Shown piece by piece: positions 6,951 to 15,165 of a stretch of DNA of 64,000 nt. Location: NCBI GenBank assembly GCA_964472275.1, contig CAYYJN010000001.1:1-64000 (forward strand). The letters are read 5' to 3'. Under the pieces are notes generated by a model. The model ran no database searches, was not told the DNA's origin, and saw only the letters and a program-made list of their open reading frames with translations. Made by a program: the position numbers and the translations under genes. This DNA comes from JAFDVN01 sp964472275. GTDB taxonomy: Bacteria > Acidobacteriota > Holophagae > Holophagales > Holophagaceae. The stretch's first letter is position 1. Every line of letters begins with the position of its first letter.

Positions 6951-8806
6951 TGTCCTCCTCCTTCCGCCAAGCCCTCGACGAAGGCCGCGCCGTCCTCTTC
7001 GACGGCAGCACGCCGACCGCCCTCTACGAGCGCGGCACGCACTTCAACCGCTCCTTCGACGGCGAGAACCTCGCGAACCCCGGCGTCGTGCGCGGCATCC
7101 ACGAAGCGTTCCGCGCGTCGGGCGCGCAGGTGCTCACGACGAACACCTGGGCGGCGAACCGCGCCAAGCTGAGCGGCTACGGCCTCTCCGAAAAACTCGC
7201 GGAGATCAACGCCGCCGGGGCCAAGCTGGCGCGCGAGGCGCTGGCGTCCTCCGCGGGCGAAGGCTGGGTGGCGGGCTGCCTCGGGCCGCTCGGCCTCCGC
7301 ATCGAACCCTGGGGACCCACGAGCTTCGACGAAGCGAAAGCGATCTTCACCGAACAAGCGGAAGCGCTGCTGGAAGGCGGCGTGGACCTCTTCGTGCTGG
7401 AGGCGTTTGAAGACCTCAACGAGATCCGCCAGGCCATCGCCGCCGTGAAAGCCGTGTCGGACCTGCCCATCGTCGCGATGATGACCCCGGGCGATGGCGG
7501 CTGCACGCTCTACGGCGCGGAGCCCGAGTGGTACGCGGCGAAGCTCGCCGAATGGGGCGCGGACCTGCTCGGCGCCAACGGCGGCGGCGGCCCGGCCCAA
7601 CTGCTCGCGCTGCTCAAGCGCTTCCGCGCGGCGACGACGCTGCCCATCATCCTCAAACCCTCCGCGGGCCTGCCGCGGCAGGTGGATGGCCGCGTGCTCT
7701 ACCCATCGAGTCCCGAATACCTCGGCGAATTCGCGCGACAGGCGCTGCAAGGCGGCGCGCGCGCCATCGGCGGCTGCAGCGGCACTTCGCCTTCCCACAT
7801 CCGCGCGATGGCGGGAGCTTTTCGTCAGGAGCGCGCCTTCGTCGCGGCGGGCGGTCCCGTCATCACCGCTTCCCACGACGCGCCTTCGGAGGAAGTGCCC
7901 GTGGAGCGGCGCAGCCGCTTCGCGCAGAAGCTCGCGGGCGGTGGCTTCGTGACGACCATCGAACTGGTTCCGCCGCGCGGCATGGAAACGGACCGCCTGC
8001 TCGCCAAGACCCGCGCCTGCAAAGCGCTCGGCGTGGACGCGGTGAATGTGCCCGACGGTCCGCGCGCCATGGCCCGCATGAGCGCGCTCGCGACCGCCCT
8101 GCTCATCGAGCGCGAAGTCGGCATCGAGACCGTGCTCCACTACGCCTGCCGCGACCGCAACCTCCTCGGCATCCAATCGGACTTGCTCGGCGCGGCGGCG
8201 CTGGGCCTTCGCAATGTGCTCGCCATCACCGGTGATCCGCCGAAGCTCGGCCCTTACCCGCAAGCGACGGCCGTCTTCGATGTGGACGCCATCGGCCTCA
8301 TCAACATCGTGAAACGCTTGAACACGGGCCTCGATCTGGGCGGCGCGGCCATCGGCCAGCCCACGCCCTTCTCCATCGGCGTCGGCGCCAACCCCGTCGC
8401 CTTGGATCTGGAGCGCGAGCGGGCCCGCTTCCGCTGGAAGGTCGAGGCGGGCGCGCAGTGGGCCATCACCCAGCCGGTCTTCGACGCGGACAGCCTCTTC
8501 CGCTTCCTCGATTTCGCCGAACCCTTCGGCGTTCCCGTCATCGCGGGCATCTGGCCGCTCAAGAGCCTCCGCAATGCGCAGTTCATGGCCCACGAACTTC
8601 CCGGCGTCTTCGTGCCGCCCGCGGTGCTGGCGCGCATGGGCCGCTGGACGGCGGCCGAGGACCAGGTGAAGGAGGGGCTCGCCCTCGCCCATGAAATCGT
8701 CGCGACCATCCAGCCCCGCATCCGCGGGCTCCAGCTTTCGGCGCCCTTCGGGCAGGTGGAGTTGGTGGCGCCGCTCATCCAACAGGTGAAGGAGGGCGCG
8801 GCATGA
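6950..8806 (+). CDS. Homocysteine methyltransferase-like domain fused to 5,10-methylenetetrahydrofolate reductase
   Basis: This is a YitJ-type fusion of 618 residues. The C-terminal half (from about residue 320) is an intact MTHFR (TTIELVPPRGMETDR, LHYACRDRNLLGIQSDLLG, AITGDPPKLGPYP, ITQPVFDADS), which makes 5-methyl-THF using reduced FAD. The N-terminal half has the Hcy-methyltransferase fold (VLFDGSTPTALYERGTHF; GGCSGTSPSHIRAM), but its zinc triad is degenerate: residue 211 is Gly where Cys is expected (GANGGGG), C276 is kept and residue 277 is Ser. Methyl transfer by this half is therefore doubtful, and the downstream MetH has an intact site. Under SAM-riboswitch control; overlaps the ferredoxin gene by 4 bp. 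Confidence 0.92.
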   Translation: MSSSFRQALDEGRAVLFDGSTPTALYERGTHFNRSFDGENLANPGVVRGIHEAFRASGAQVLTTNTWAANRAKLSGYGLSEKLAEINAAGAKLAREALASSAGEGWVAGCLGPLGLRIEPWGPTSFDEAKAIFTEQAEALLEGGVDLFVLEAFEDLNEIRQAIAAVKAVSDLPIVAMMTPGDGGCTLYGAEPEWYAAKLAEWGADLLGANGGGGPAQLLALLKRFRAATTLPIILKPSAGLPRQVDGRVLYPSSPEYLGEFARQALQGGARAIGGCSGTSPSHIRAMAGAFRQERAFVAAGGPVITASHDAPSEEVPVERRSRFAQKLAGGGFVTTIELVPPRGMETDRLLAKTRACKALGVDAVNVPDGPRAMARMSALATALLIEREVGIETVLHYACRDRNLLGIQSDLLGAAALGLRNVLAITGDPPKLGPYPQATAVFDVDAIGLINIVKRLNTGLDLGGAAIGQPTPFSIGVGANPVALDLERERARFRWKVEAGAQWAITQPVFDADSLFRFLDFAEPFGVPVIAGIWPLKSLRNAQFMAHELPGVFVPPAVLARMGRWTAAEDQVKEGLALAHEIVATIQPRIRGLQLSAPFGQVELVAPLIQQVKEGAA

Positions 8807-9090
8807 GCGTGCGCGTGCATTTTTTGCTCGAAGACCTGGAGGCGGAAGCGCCTGAGGGCATCGGCCTCGCGGAAGTCGCCGAAGCGGTGGGCGCGGACAT
8901 CACCTTCGGCTGCCGCACCGGCTCCTGCGGAACCTGCCGCGTGCGCGTGGCGGATGGACAAGCCGCGTGCAGCGCGCCCGACGCCGAAGAGCGCGACTTC
9001 CTCGCGAGCCTCGACGCCCCCGCCGACCAGCGCCTCGCCTGCCGCGTGAAGCTGCATGGCGATGTGGCGATCGAGTATTTGGGGATTTAA
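8803..9090 (+). CDS. Plant-type [2Fe-2S] ferredoxin
   Basis: The 95-residue protein has the cluster motif GCRTGSCGTCRV (C-x4-C-x2-C) and a distal fourth Cys in RLACRVKL, the plant/adrenodoxin-like arrangement. It is translationally coupled (ATGA overlap) to the MTHFR fusion and followed by metH. By position it could deliver electrons to the MTHFR flavin or reductively reactivate cob(II)alamin in MetH, since no flavodoxin or MetH-reductase gene is nearby. That role is inference. One extra Cys lies in QAACSAP. Confidence 0.85.
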   Translation: MSVRVHFLLEDLEAEAPEGIGLAEVAEAVGADITFGCRTGSCGTCRVRVADGQAACSAPDAEERDFLASLDAPADQRLACRVKLHGDVAIEYLGI

Positions 9091-9096
9091 AAGCAT

Positions 9097-9169
9097 GAAC
9101 CACGGAGGCACGGAGACTCAGAGAACTCATCAAGGGCATTGCCTCTGCGCCTCTGTGTCTCCGTGGTTC
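9097..9169. repeat. CACGGAG/CAGAG fold-back repeat between ferredoxin and metH
   Basis: GAACCACGGAG (9097-9107) is perfectly inverted as CTCCGTGGTTC (9159-9169). Inside, GCACGGAGACTCAGAG faces CTCTGCGCCTCTGTGTC with few mismatches, so the whole 73-bp unit folds into a long imperfect hairpin. It belongs with the copies near 0.1-0.3, 22.3 and 28.4 kb. It interrupts the fdx-metH spacing and might terminate or stabilise mRNA, but no T tract follows. Confidence 0.8.
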
Positions 9170-9187
9170 ACCTTCTTCGAGTGATTT

Positions 9188-12100
9188 GTGACGGACCTTC
9201 AAACCATCCTCAACGATCGCGTGCTGCTGCTGGACGGCGGCATGGGGACGCAGATCTTCAAACACAACCCGACCGTGGACGACTTCGGGGGCGTGGCCTT
9301 CGAGGGCTGCGTGGAGCTGCTCAACGAGCGGCGGCCGGAGTGGATTCGCGGCATCCACGCCAGCTACTTCGCGGCCGGAGCCGATGCCGTCGAGACCAAC
9401 ACCTTCGGCGCCAACGAGCTGGTGCTCGCGGAATTTGGCCTGGCGCATCGCGCCTTTGATCTCAATGTCGCCGCCGCCAAGCTCGCTCGGGAAGCGGCTT
9501 CCCAATTCGGCGGACCGCGCTTCGTCATCGGCTCGGTGGGCCCGGGCACCAAGCTGATCACCCTCGGCCACACGGACTACGGGGCGATGCTCCAGTCCTA
9601 TCGAACCCAAGTGCGGGGGCTGCTCGCCGGTGGCGTGGACGCGATCCTCATCGAGACCTGCCAGGACCTCGGCCAGATCAAGCTGGCGGTGCGCGCGGCG
9701 AAGGATGCCTTCTCGGAAGCCAAGCGCCGCGTGCCGCTCTGGGTGCAGGCGACGGTGGAAACGACGGGCACCCTGCTCGTGGGCTCGGACATCGGCGCGG
9801 TGCTCTCCAGCGTCGAAGCCCTCGGCGTGGATGTGCTCGGCCTCAACTGCGCCACGGGCCCCGAGGAGATGCGCCAGCACCTCCAGGTGCTTTCGCATCA
9901 AAGCCCCGTGCCCATCAGCTGCCTGCCCAACGCGGGCCTTCCGCGCAACGAAGGCGGCAAGGTCGTCTACCCGCTCGGGCCGGAAGGCTTCGCCGACCAG
10001 GTGGCTTCCGCCGCGAAGGATCTCGGTCTTTCCATCCTCGGCGGCTGCTGCGGCACCGGACCGGACCACATCCGCGCGTTGAAGGCGAAGGTCGGCAGCC
10101 TCGCGGCGCCTCGACGAAAGCCCATCCTGGAGCGGGGCGCGGCGAGCCTCTATGTGTCCGTGCCCTTCGCCCAGGAGCCGCGGCCCCTCATCGTCGGCGA
10201 GCGGACGAACGCGAACGGATCGAAGAAGTTCCGGGACCTGCTCGCTCAGGAAGACTGGGATGGCCTCGTCACCATCGCCAAGGAGCAGGCCAAGGAGGGC
10301 GCGCATCTCCTGGACATCTGCACGGCCTATGTGGGACGGGACGAAGTGCGGGACATGGACGAGTACCTAAAGCGCCTCGTCACCCAAGTCCAGCTCCCGC
10401 TCATGCTGGACAGCACGGAAGTCCCGGTGCTGGAGCGGGCCTTGCAGCGCGCGCCGGGCAAGTGCGTCGTCAACTCCATCAACTTCGAGGATGGCGAGGG
10501 CAAGGCGCGGAAGATCCTGGACCTCTGCAAGACCTACGGCGCCGCCGTGGTCGCCCTCACCATTGACGAGAAGGGCATGGCCAAGTCGGTGGAGGACAAA
10601 GTCGCCGTGGCCAAGCGGCTCCACGCGCTCGTGGTGGGCGAGTACGGGCTCGATCCCAGCGACCTCATCCTTGATCCGCTCACTTTCACGCTGGGAAGCG
10701 GCGACGAGGAATTCCGCGCCAGCGCCGCGGCGACGCTGGAGGCGATCCGTCGGATCAAGGCCGAGTTGCCCGGCGTGCTCACCATGCTCGGCGCGTCCAA
10801 TGTGAGCTTCGGCCTCGCGCCGGAACCTCGGAGGATCCTCAACGCGCTCATGCTCCACCACGCGGTGGAGGCCGGGCTCGACCTCGCCATCTTCAACGCC
10901 GCGAAAGTCATTCCCGTCGCCAAGCTGGATGCCGAAACCCGCGCCCTCTACGACGACCTCATCTTCGACCGCCGCCGGGAAGGCTACGACCCGCTCAAGG
11001 CCGTGCTCGAACGCGCCAGTTCCGGCGCGCCCGCCATCCAGCAGGAGGATGTGGCCTCCCTCACCTTGGAGCAGCGCATCCAGCGCGACATCGTGGATGG
11101 CGACAAGCGCCGCGTCATCGGCGATCTCGACGAGGCGCTCGCGCTCGGCGACGAGCCCTTGCGCCTCATCAACGAGGTGCTGCTGGAAGGGATGAATACC
11201 GTGGGCGAGCGCTTCGGCCGCGGCGAGATGCAGCTCCCCTTCGTGCTGGAAAGCGCCGAGGCGATGAAGGCGGCCATCGGCCACCTGGAGCCCTTGCTCC
11301 CGAAGGAAGCCTCCGCCCGCAAGGGCCGCATCCTCCTCGCCACGGTGAAGGGCGATGTGCACGACATCGGCAAGAACCTCGTGGACATCATCCTCAGCAA
11401 CAACGGCTTCGAAGTGAAGAACCTCGGCATCAAGCAGCCCATTGATTCCATCCTCCACGAACTGGAAGCCTGGCCCGCGGATGCCATCGGCCTGTCGGGC
11501 CTGCTCGTGAAATCCACCGTCGTCATGAAGGAGAATCTGGAAGAACTGGAACGCAAGGCCCTCAAGGTGCCCGTCATGCTCGGCGGCGCCGCGCTCACCC
11601 GGGACTATGTGGAAGGCGACTGCCGCCGCGCCTATTCCGGCGCGGTGCTCTACGCCGAGGATGCCTTCGAGGGCCTGCGCCACATGCAGGCGCTCGTCTC
11701 CGGCGACAGCATCGCGCTCGCGCCGCCCGCGCCCGTCGCGCCCGCCATCCGCGTGGTGCGCCGGGGACAAGCCGCCGTGGACCTCACCCCGGAAGGCCGA
11801 AGCTCCTGGGTGAAGGACGCCGCGCCGGTCGTGCCGCCTTTCTGGGGCGTGCGGGAAGTGGCGCCCACCTTCGACGACCTGTTCGCTTACCTCGACACCT
11901 TCGTCGTGCTCCGCAACCGCTGGGGCTTCAGCCAGGGCGCGCTCAGCGACGAGGCCTTCGCGGACCTGCTGCGCGAGAAGGCCGAGCCCGAGCTGGCCCG
12001 GTGGCGCGCGCGCTTCGAAGCGGAAGGCTTCCTCAAGCCCAAGGCGCGCTACGGCCACTTTCCCTGCCGCCCGGACCGGGATGAACTCGTGATCCTTGAT

Positions 12101-12601
12101 CCCGAGAATCGCACCCACGAACGCCTGCGCATCCCCTTCCCGCGCCAGACCACGGGGCGGCGTCTCGCCATCCCCGACTACTTTTCGGCTGAAGGTGATT
12201 GCGTGTCCTTCCAGCTCATCACCCTCGGCGAAGGCGCGGCGGAGCAGGACCGCGCCCTCTATGGCGCGAACAATTACCGGGATTACTTCCTCTTCCACGG
12301 CCTCGCCACCGAGTTGGTGGAAGCGGGCGCGGAATGGCTGCATGCGAAGATCCGCGCCGAGCTGGGCATCGCGGGCAAGGACCTGAAGGGCCGCGCGCTC
12401 TTCGCGCAGGGCTACCAAGGCTCGCGCTTCTCTTTCGGCTACCCGGCCTGCCCCGATCTGGAAGGCAACGCCGCGATCCTCGACCTGCTGGACGGCGCGC
12501 GCATCGGCGTCTCGCTCACCGAGTCCTTCCAGATGGATCCCGAGTTCTCCACTTCGGCGCTCGTCGCCGCCCACCCCCAAGCCCGCTACTTCAGCGCCTA
12601 A
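9188..12601 (+). CDS. metH: Cobalamin-dependent methionine synthase
   Basis: The 1137-residue four-module enzyme transfers methyl from methyl-THF through cobalamin to homocysteine. The Hcy module has intact zinc ligands C221, C287 and C288 (LNCATG; GGCCGTGPDH). The pterin module spans about 320-600 (PLIVGERTNANGSKKFRDLL). The B12 module has the base-off ligand H725 in GDVHDIGKN. The C-terminal SAM-activation module includes FHGLATELVEAGAEWLH and SFGYPACPDL. Start is GTG 9188, right after the fold-back repeat. It is in the first SAM-riboswitch unit, after an MTHFR that supplies methyl-THF. Confidence 0.97.
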   Translation: MTDLQTILNDRVLLLDGGMGTQIFKHNPTVDDFGGVAFEGCVELLNERRPEWIRGIHASYFAAGADAVETNTFGANELVLAEFGLAHRAFDLNVAAAKLAREAASQFGGPRFVIGSVGPGTKLITLGHTDYGAMLQSYRTQVRGLLAGGVDAILIETCQDLGQIKLAVRAAKDAFSEAKRRVPLWVQATVETTGTLLVGSDIGAVLSSVEALGVDVLGLNCATGPEEMRQHLQVLSHQSPVPISCLPNAGLPRNEGGKVVYPLGPEGFADQVASAAKDLGLSILGGCCGTGPDHIRALKAKVGSLAAPRRKPILERGAASLYVSVPFAQEPRPLIVGERTNANGSKKFRDLLAQEDWDGLVTIAKEQAKEGAHLLDICTAYVGRDEVRDMDEYLKRLVTQVQLPLMLDSTEVPVLERALQRAPGKCVVNSINFEDGEGKARKILDLCKTYGAAVVALTIDEKGMAKSVEDKVAVAKRLHALVVGEYGLDPSDLILDPLTFTLGSGDEEFRASAAATLEAIRRIKAELPGVLTMLGASNVSFGLAPEPRRILNALMLHHAVEAGLDLAIFNAAKVIPVAKLDAETRALYDDLIFDRRREGYDPLKAVLERASSGAPAIQQEDVASLTLEQRIQRDIVDGDKRRVIGDLDEALALGDEPLRLINEVLLEGMNTVGERFGRGEMQLPFVLESAEAMKAAIGHLEPLLPKEASARKGRILLATVKGDVHDIGKNLVDIILSNNGFEVKNLGIKQPIDSILHELEAWPADAIGLSGLLVKSTVVMKENLEELERKALKVPVMLGGAALTRDYVEGDCRRAYSGAVLYAEDAFEGLRHMQALVSGDSIALAPPAPVAPAIRVVRRGQAAVDLTPEGRSSWVKDAAPVVPPFWGVREVAPTFDDLFAYLDTFVVLRNRWGFSQGALSDEAFADLLREKAEPELARWRARFEAEGFLKPKARYGHFPCRPDRDELVILDPENRTHERLRIPFPRQTTGRRLAIPDYFSAEGDCVSFQLITLGEGAAEQDRALYGANNYRDYFLFHGLATELVEAGAEWLHAKIRAELGIAGKDLKGRALFAQGYQGSRFSFGYPACPDLEGNAAILDLLDGARIGVSLTESFQMDPEFSTSALVAAHPQARYFSA

Positions 12602-12611
12602 AGGAGCCCCC

Positions 12612-13922
12612 GTGACCGACACCCACCTCGACTCCAACATCCCGGGAAACCCGGCCTACCACTTCACGATCCTTCCTCCGGAGAGCGCGACGAAGGCCGG
12701 ATGGGGCCAGCGCCCCGCCCTCGTGCCTACGGCCCGCGCGGCCACGCGGTGCGTCCACGCGGGCGTGCAGCCCGATCCTTCCTACGGCGCCGTGATGCCG
12801 CCGCTCTACCTGAGTTCCACCTTCGCGTTCAAGGACATCTGCACCAACTCAGGGTTCGACTACACCCGAAGCGGCAATCCGACGCGCGCCTGCCTGGAAG
12901 AGGCACTCACGATCCTCGAAGGCGGCTCCGGCGCCACCTGCACCAGCACCGGCATGAGCGCGATCCTCGTCGCGCTGAACCTGCTGCCTGTGGGAAGTCA
13001 CCTCATCGCCACCGTGGACTGCTACGGCGGCACCTTCCGCGCGCTCGAGCACGCGAAGAAGACCTATGGCTTGGAAGTCACCTACCTCGACCTCGCCGAC
13101 CTCGACGCGCTGAAAGCGGCGCTGCGGCCCAACACGCGGATGATCTGGGTGGAGACGCCCTCCAACCCGCTGCTCCGGCTCACCGACATCGCCGCCGTCG
13201 CGAAGATCGCCAAGGCCCACGGCGCGCTCACGGCCGTGGACAACACCTTCCTTTCGCCCGCCCTGCAGCGGCCCTTCGAGCACGGCGCGGACCTCGTCAT
13301 CCACTCCACGACCAAGTACCTCAACGGCCACAGCGATGTGGTGGGCGGCGCCGTGCTCGCCGCGCCGGGCAACACCGCCCTCGCCCAGCAGATTCAGAGC
13401 CTCAACAACCTGCTGGGCACTTCGCAGTCGCCCCACGATTCCTTCCTCGTGCTGCGCGGCCTCAAGACGCTCCAAGTGCGGCTGAAGCAACACCAGATCG
13501 GCGCGACGGAAGTCGCGGCCTTCCTTGAAGCGCGGCCGGAAGTGCGCGTCGTCCATTACCCGGGACTCGCGTCCCATCCCCAGCGCGCCCTCGCGGAACG
13601 CCAGCAGGATGGCCCCGGGGCCATGCTCAGCTTCGAGCTGAAGGATGGCTCCCGCGAGCGCGTGGATCACATCCTCCGCTCGCTGCGCTGGTTCACCCTC
13701 GCGGAATCGCTGGGCGGCGTGGAGTCGCTCGTGGCCCACCCCGCGAGCATGACCCACGCCTCCATGACGCCCGAAGCGCGAATCAAGGCGGGCATTTCCG
13801 ATGGCCTCATCCGCCTTTCCATCGGCATCGAGGACGCGAGCGACCTCATCGAGGACCTTCAACGAGCCCTCGACACGCTTCCGATTCAAACGATCCAGAC
13901 CCCCTCCGAAGCCCAGGTTTGA
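12612..13922 (+). CDS. metB: Cystathionine gamma-synthase / O-acylhomoserine sulfhydrylase-type PLP enzyme
   Basis: A fold-type I PLP enzyme of the Cys/Met metabolism family. The Schiff-base Lys lies in HSTTKYLNGHSDVVGGAV, the substrate/PLP loop in DYTRSGNPTRACLEEAL, and VETPSNPLLRLTDI is present. The C-terminal FTLAESLGGVESLVAHPASM and GISDGLIRLSIGIED are very like E. coli MetB. Residues 1-45 form an N-terminal extension compared with MetB. GTG 12612 follows metH by 10 bp. With metX nearby it would make cystathionine or homocysteine from acylhomoserine. A gamma-lyase activity cannot be excluded from sequence alone. Confidence 0.85.
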   Translation: MTDTHLDSNIPGNPAYHFTILPPESATKAGWGQRPALVPTARAATRCVHAGVQPDPSYGAVMPPLYLSSTFAFKDICTNSGFDYTRSGNPTRACLEEALTILEGGSGATCTSTGMSAILVALNLLPVGSHLIATVDCYGGTFRALEHAKKTYGLEVTYLDLADLDALKAALRPNTRMIWVETPSNPLLRLTDIAAVAKIAKAHGALTAVDNTFLSPALQRPFEHGADLVIHSTTKYLNGHSDVVGGAVLAAPGNTALAQQIQSLNNLLGTSQSPHDSFLVLRGLKTLQVRLKQHQIGATEVAAFLEARPEVRVVHYPGLASHPQRALAERQQDGPGAMLSFELKDGSRERVDHILRSLRWFTLAESLGGVESLVAHPASMTHASMTPEARIKAGISDGLIRLSIGIEDASDLIEDLQRALDTLPIQTIQTPSEAQV

Positions 13923-13938
13923 CGGGCGAACAATTTTC

Positions 13939-13967
13939 TTGACTCTTTTTGTCTGGATTATTAGATT
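13939..13967 (+). promoter_or_regulatory. Sigma-70-type promoter for the siroheme/sulfate operon
   Basis: TTGACT (13939-13944), a 17-bp spacer and TAGATT (13962-13967) match the -35/-10 consensus at 5/6 and 4/6. The stretch is AT-rich compared with its surroundings. It lies just upstream of the second SAM riboswitch, so the riboswitch would be at the very 5' end of the transcript. Confidence 0.75.
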
Positions 13968-13988
13968 GAAAGTCTGACGCGGATCTTT

Positions 13989-14137
13989 GCCAGTTCCAGC
14001 AGCGCGATATCGAGAAAGGTGGAGGGACGGGCCCTGTGAAACCTTGGCAACCTGCTGCGAGCCTTCGATGGCTCGAGCGTGGTGCCAACTCCCGCCGGAA
14101 GCAATTCCGGGAAGATGACGGACTGCCAGGAACTGGC
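13989..14137 (+). ncRNA. SAM-I riboswitch upstream of the siroheme/sulfate-assimilation operon, with outer helix
   Basis: The core (about 14000-14122) contains ATATCGAGAAAGGTGGAGGG, GGCCCTGTGAAACC, TTGGCAACC, GTGGTGCCAACTCCCGCC, P4 and GAAGATGACGG. An outer helix pairs GCCAGTTCC (13989-13997) with GGAACTGGC (14129-14137), 9 of 9 bases. The latter can instead pair locally with GCCAG at 14124-14128, giving two exclusive states that could form the expression platform. The remaining gap to 14304 holds a short leader ORF. Confidence 0.94.
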
Positions 14138-14195
14138 GGATCGCACCCATTCGATCGCGAGGAACGGCAAGGAGCCCCTTTCCAGGAGCCCCACC

Positions 14196-14321
14196 ATGCG
14201 CGACGCACGCCACACCCCCACCGCGATCCCCTTCCAGGCTCCCGCCTGTTGGTGTCCCATGCGCGCCCGCGCCGCATGCCCGACCCCAACGCCCAGGAGC
14301 CTCCATGTCCGAACGAGTTGA
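14196..14321 (+). CDS. Putative Cys-containing leader peptide overlapping the cobA start
   Basis: A 41-codon ORF with a good Shine-Dalgarno (AGGAG, 7 bases before ATG 14196) lies between the riboswitch and cobA and ends 17 bases inside cobA. It encodes a Pro/Arg-rich peptide with the segment APACWCP and a third Cys in AAC. Its overlap with the cobA start would couple or compete with cobA translation. A cysteine-sensing leader upstream of sulfate assimilation would make sense, but this is inference. It could be a chance ORF in GC-rich DNA. Confidence 0.4.
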   Translation: MRDARHTPTAIPFQAPACWCPMRARAACPTPTPRSLHVRTS

Positions 14322-15165
14322 TTCCGCGTTTCTGAACCCCGGTCTCGTCAGCCTCATCGGCGCGGGACCGGGCAGCCCCGACCTTCTGACCCTGCGCGGC
14401 CTCCGCGCGCTGCGGAAAGCCGAGGTGATCCTCTACGACGCGCTGCTGGAAGAAGGCTTCCACGCGCTCTTCCCCGAAAGCGCCCGCGCCCTCCCCGTGG
14501 GAAAGCGCTGCGGCGGCCTTGGCACGACGCAGGCGGAGATCCACGAGCTGCTCCTCGAACACGCCTGGGCCGGACGCCGCGTGGCCCGGCTGAAGGGCGG
14601 CGATCCGCTCATCTTCGGGCGGGGCGGCGAAGAGGCCGCCTTCCTCGAAGCCGTCGGCATCCCCTTCGAATTGATTCCGGGCGTGAGCGCGCTCCAAGGC
14701 GCGGCGTCGGCGGCGGGCATTCCCATCACGCATCGCGGCGTCTCCCGCGAGGTGCGCATCCTCGAAGGCCATCACCTGCTGGAAGCGGGTACCGACTGGG
14801 CGGAGCTGGCGCGCTCCAAGGCGACGCTCGCGATCTACATGGGCACGCGCTCTTTGAAGGCCATCGCGCGGCGGCTGCTGGAGCACGGCGCGCCCGCGTC
14901 GCTGCCCATCGCGCTCGTGGAATGCGCGTCCTGGCCCGGCCAGCGCACGACCCTTTCGAACCTCCGTCTCGCCGCGGAAGGGCACTTGTGTCCCCTCACC
15001 GATGGCCCCGGCATCGTGCTCCTGGGCGCGGCGATCGCCGCTCGCGTCCATCCCCTTCCATCCTCCTCATTCGTGACCCAATCCCATGTCCCTTCTTCCG
15101 CTCTTCCTCGACTTGAGGGCGAAGCCGGTGCTGTTGGTCGGGGGCGGGAGCGTCGCGCGGGCTAA
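14305..15165 (+). CDS. cobA: Uroporphyrinogen-III C-methyltransferase (SUMT)
   Basis: The enzyme makes precorrin-2 from uroporphyrinogen III with two SAM, the entry to siroheme. Tetrapyrrole methylase motifs are in order: SLIGAGPGSPDLLTLRGL, ARLKGGDPLIFGRGGEE, PGVSALQGAASAAGIPITHRG and LAIYMGTRSL. AGGAG precedes ATG 14305. The last 27 codons overlap the next gene's start by 80 bp and lack family similarity. It begins the second SAM-riboswitch unit and supplies siroheme for the sulfite reductase two genes downstream. Confidence 0.93.
   Translation: MSERVDSAFLNPGLVSLIGAGPGSPDLLTLRGLRALRKAEVILYDALLEEGFHALFPESARALPVGKRCGGLGTTQAEIHELLLEHAWAGRRVARLKGGDPLIFGRGGEEAAFLEAVGIPFELIPGVSALQGAASAAGIPITHRGVSREVRILEGHHLLEAGTDWAELARSKATLAIYMGTRSLKAIARRLLEHGAPASLPIALVECASWPGQRTTLSNLRLAAEGHLCPLTDGPGIVLLGAAIAARVHPLPSSSFVTQSHVPSSALPRLEGEAGAVGRGRERRAG

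Noticed and set aside
14079..14195. Upstream extension of the leader ORF into the SAM riboswitch
   Set aside because: It would translate the conserved aptamer; the well-placed Shine-Dalgarno is at ATG 14196.
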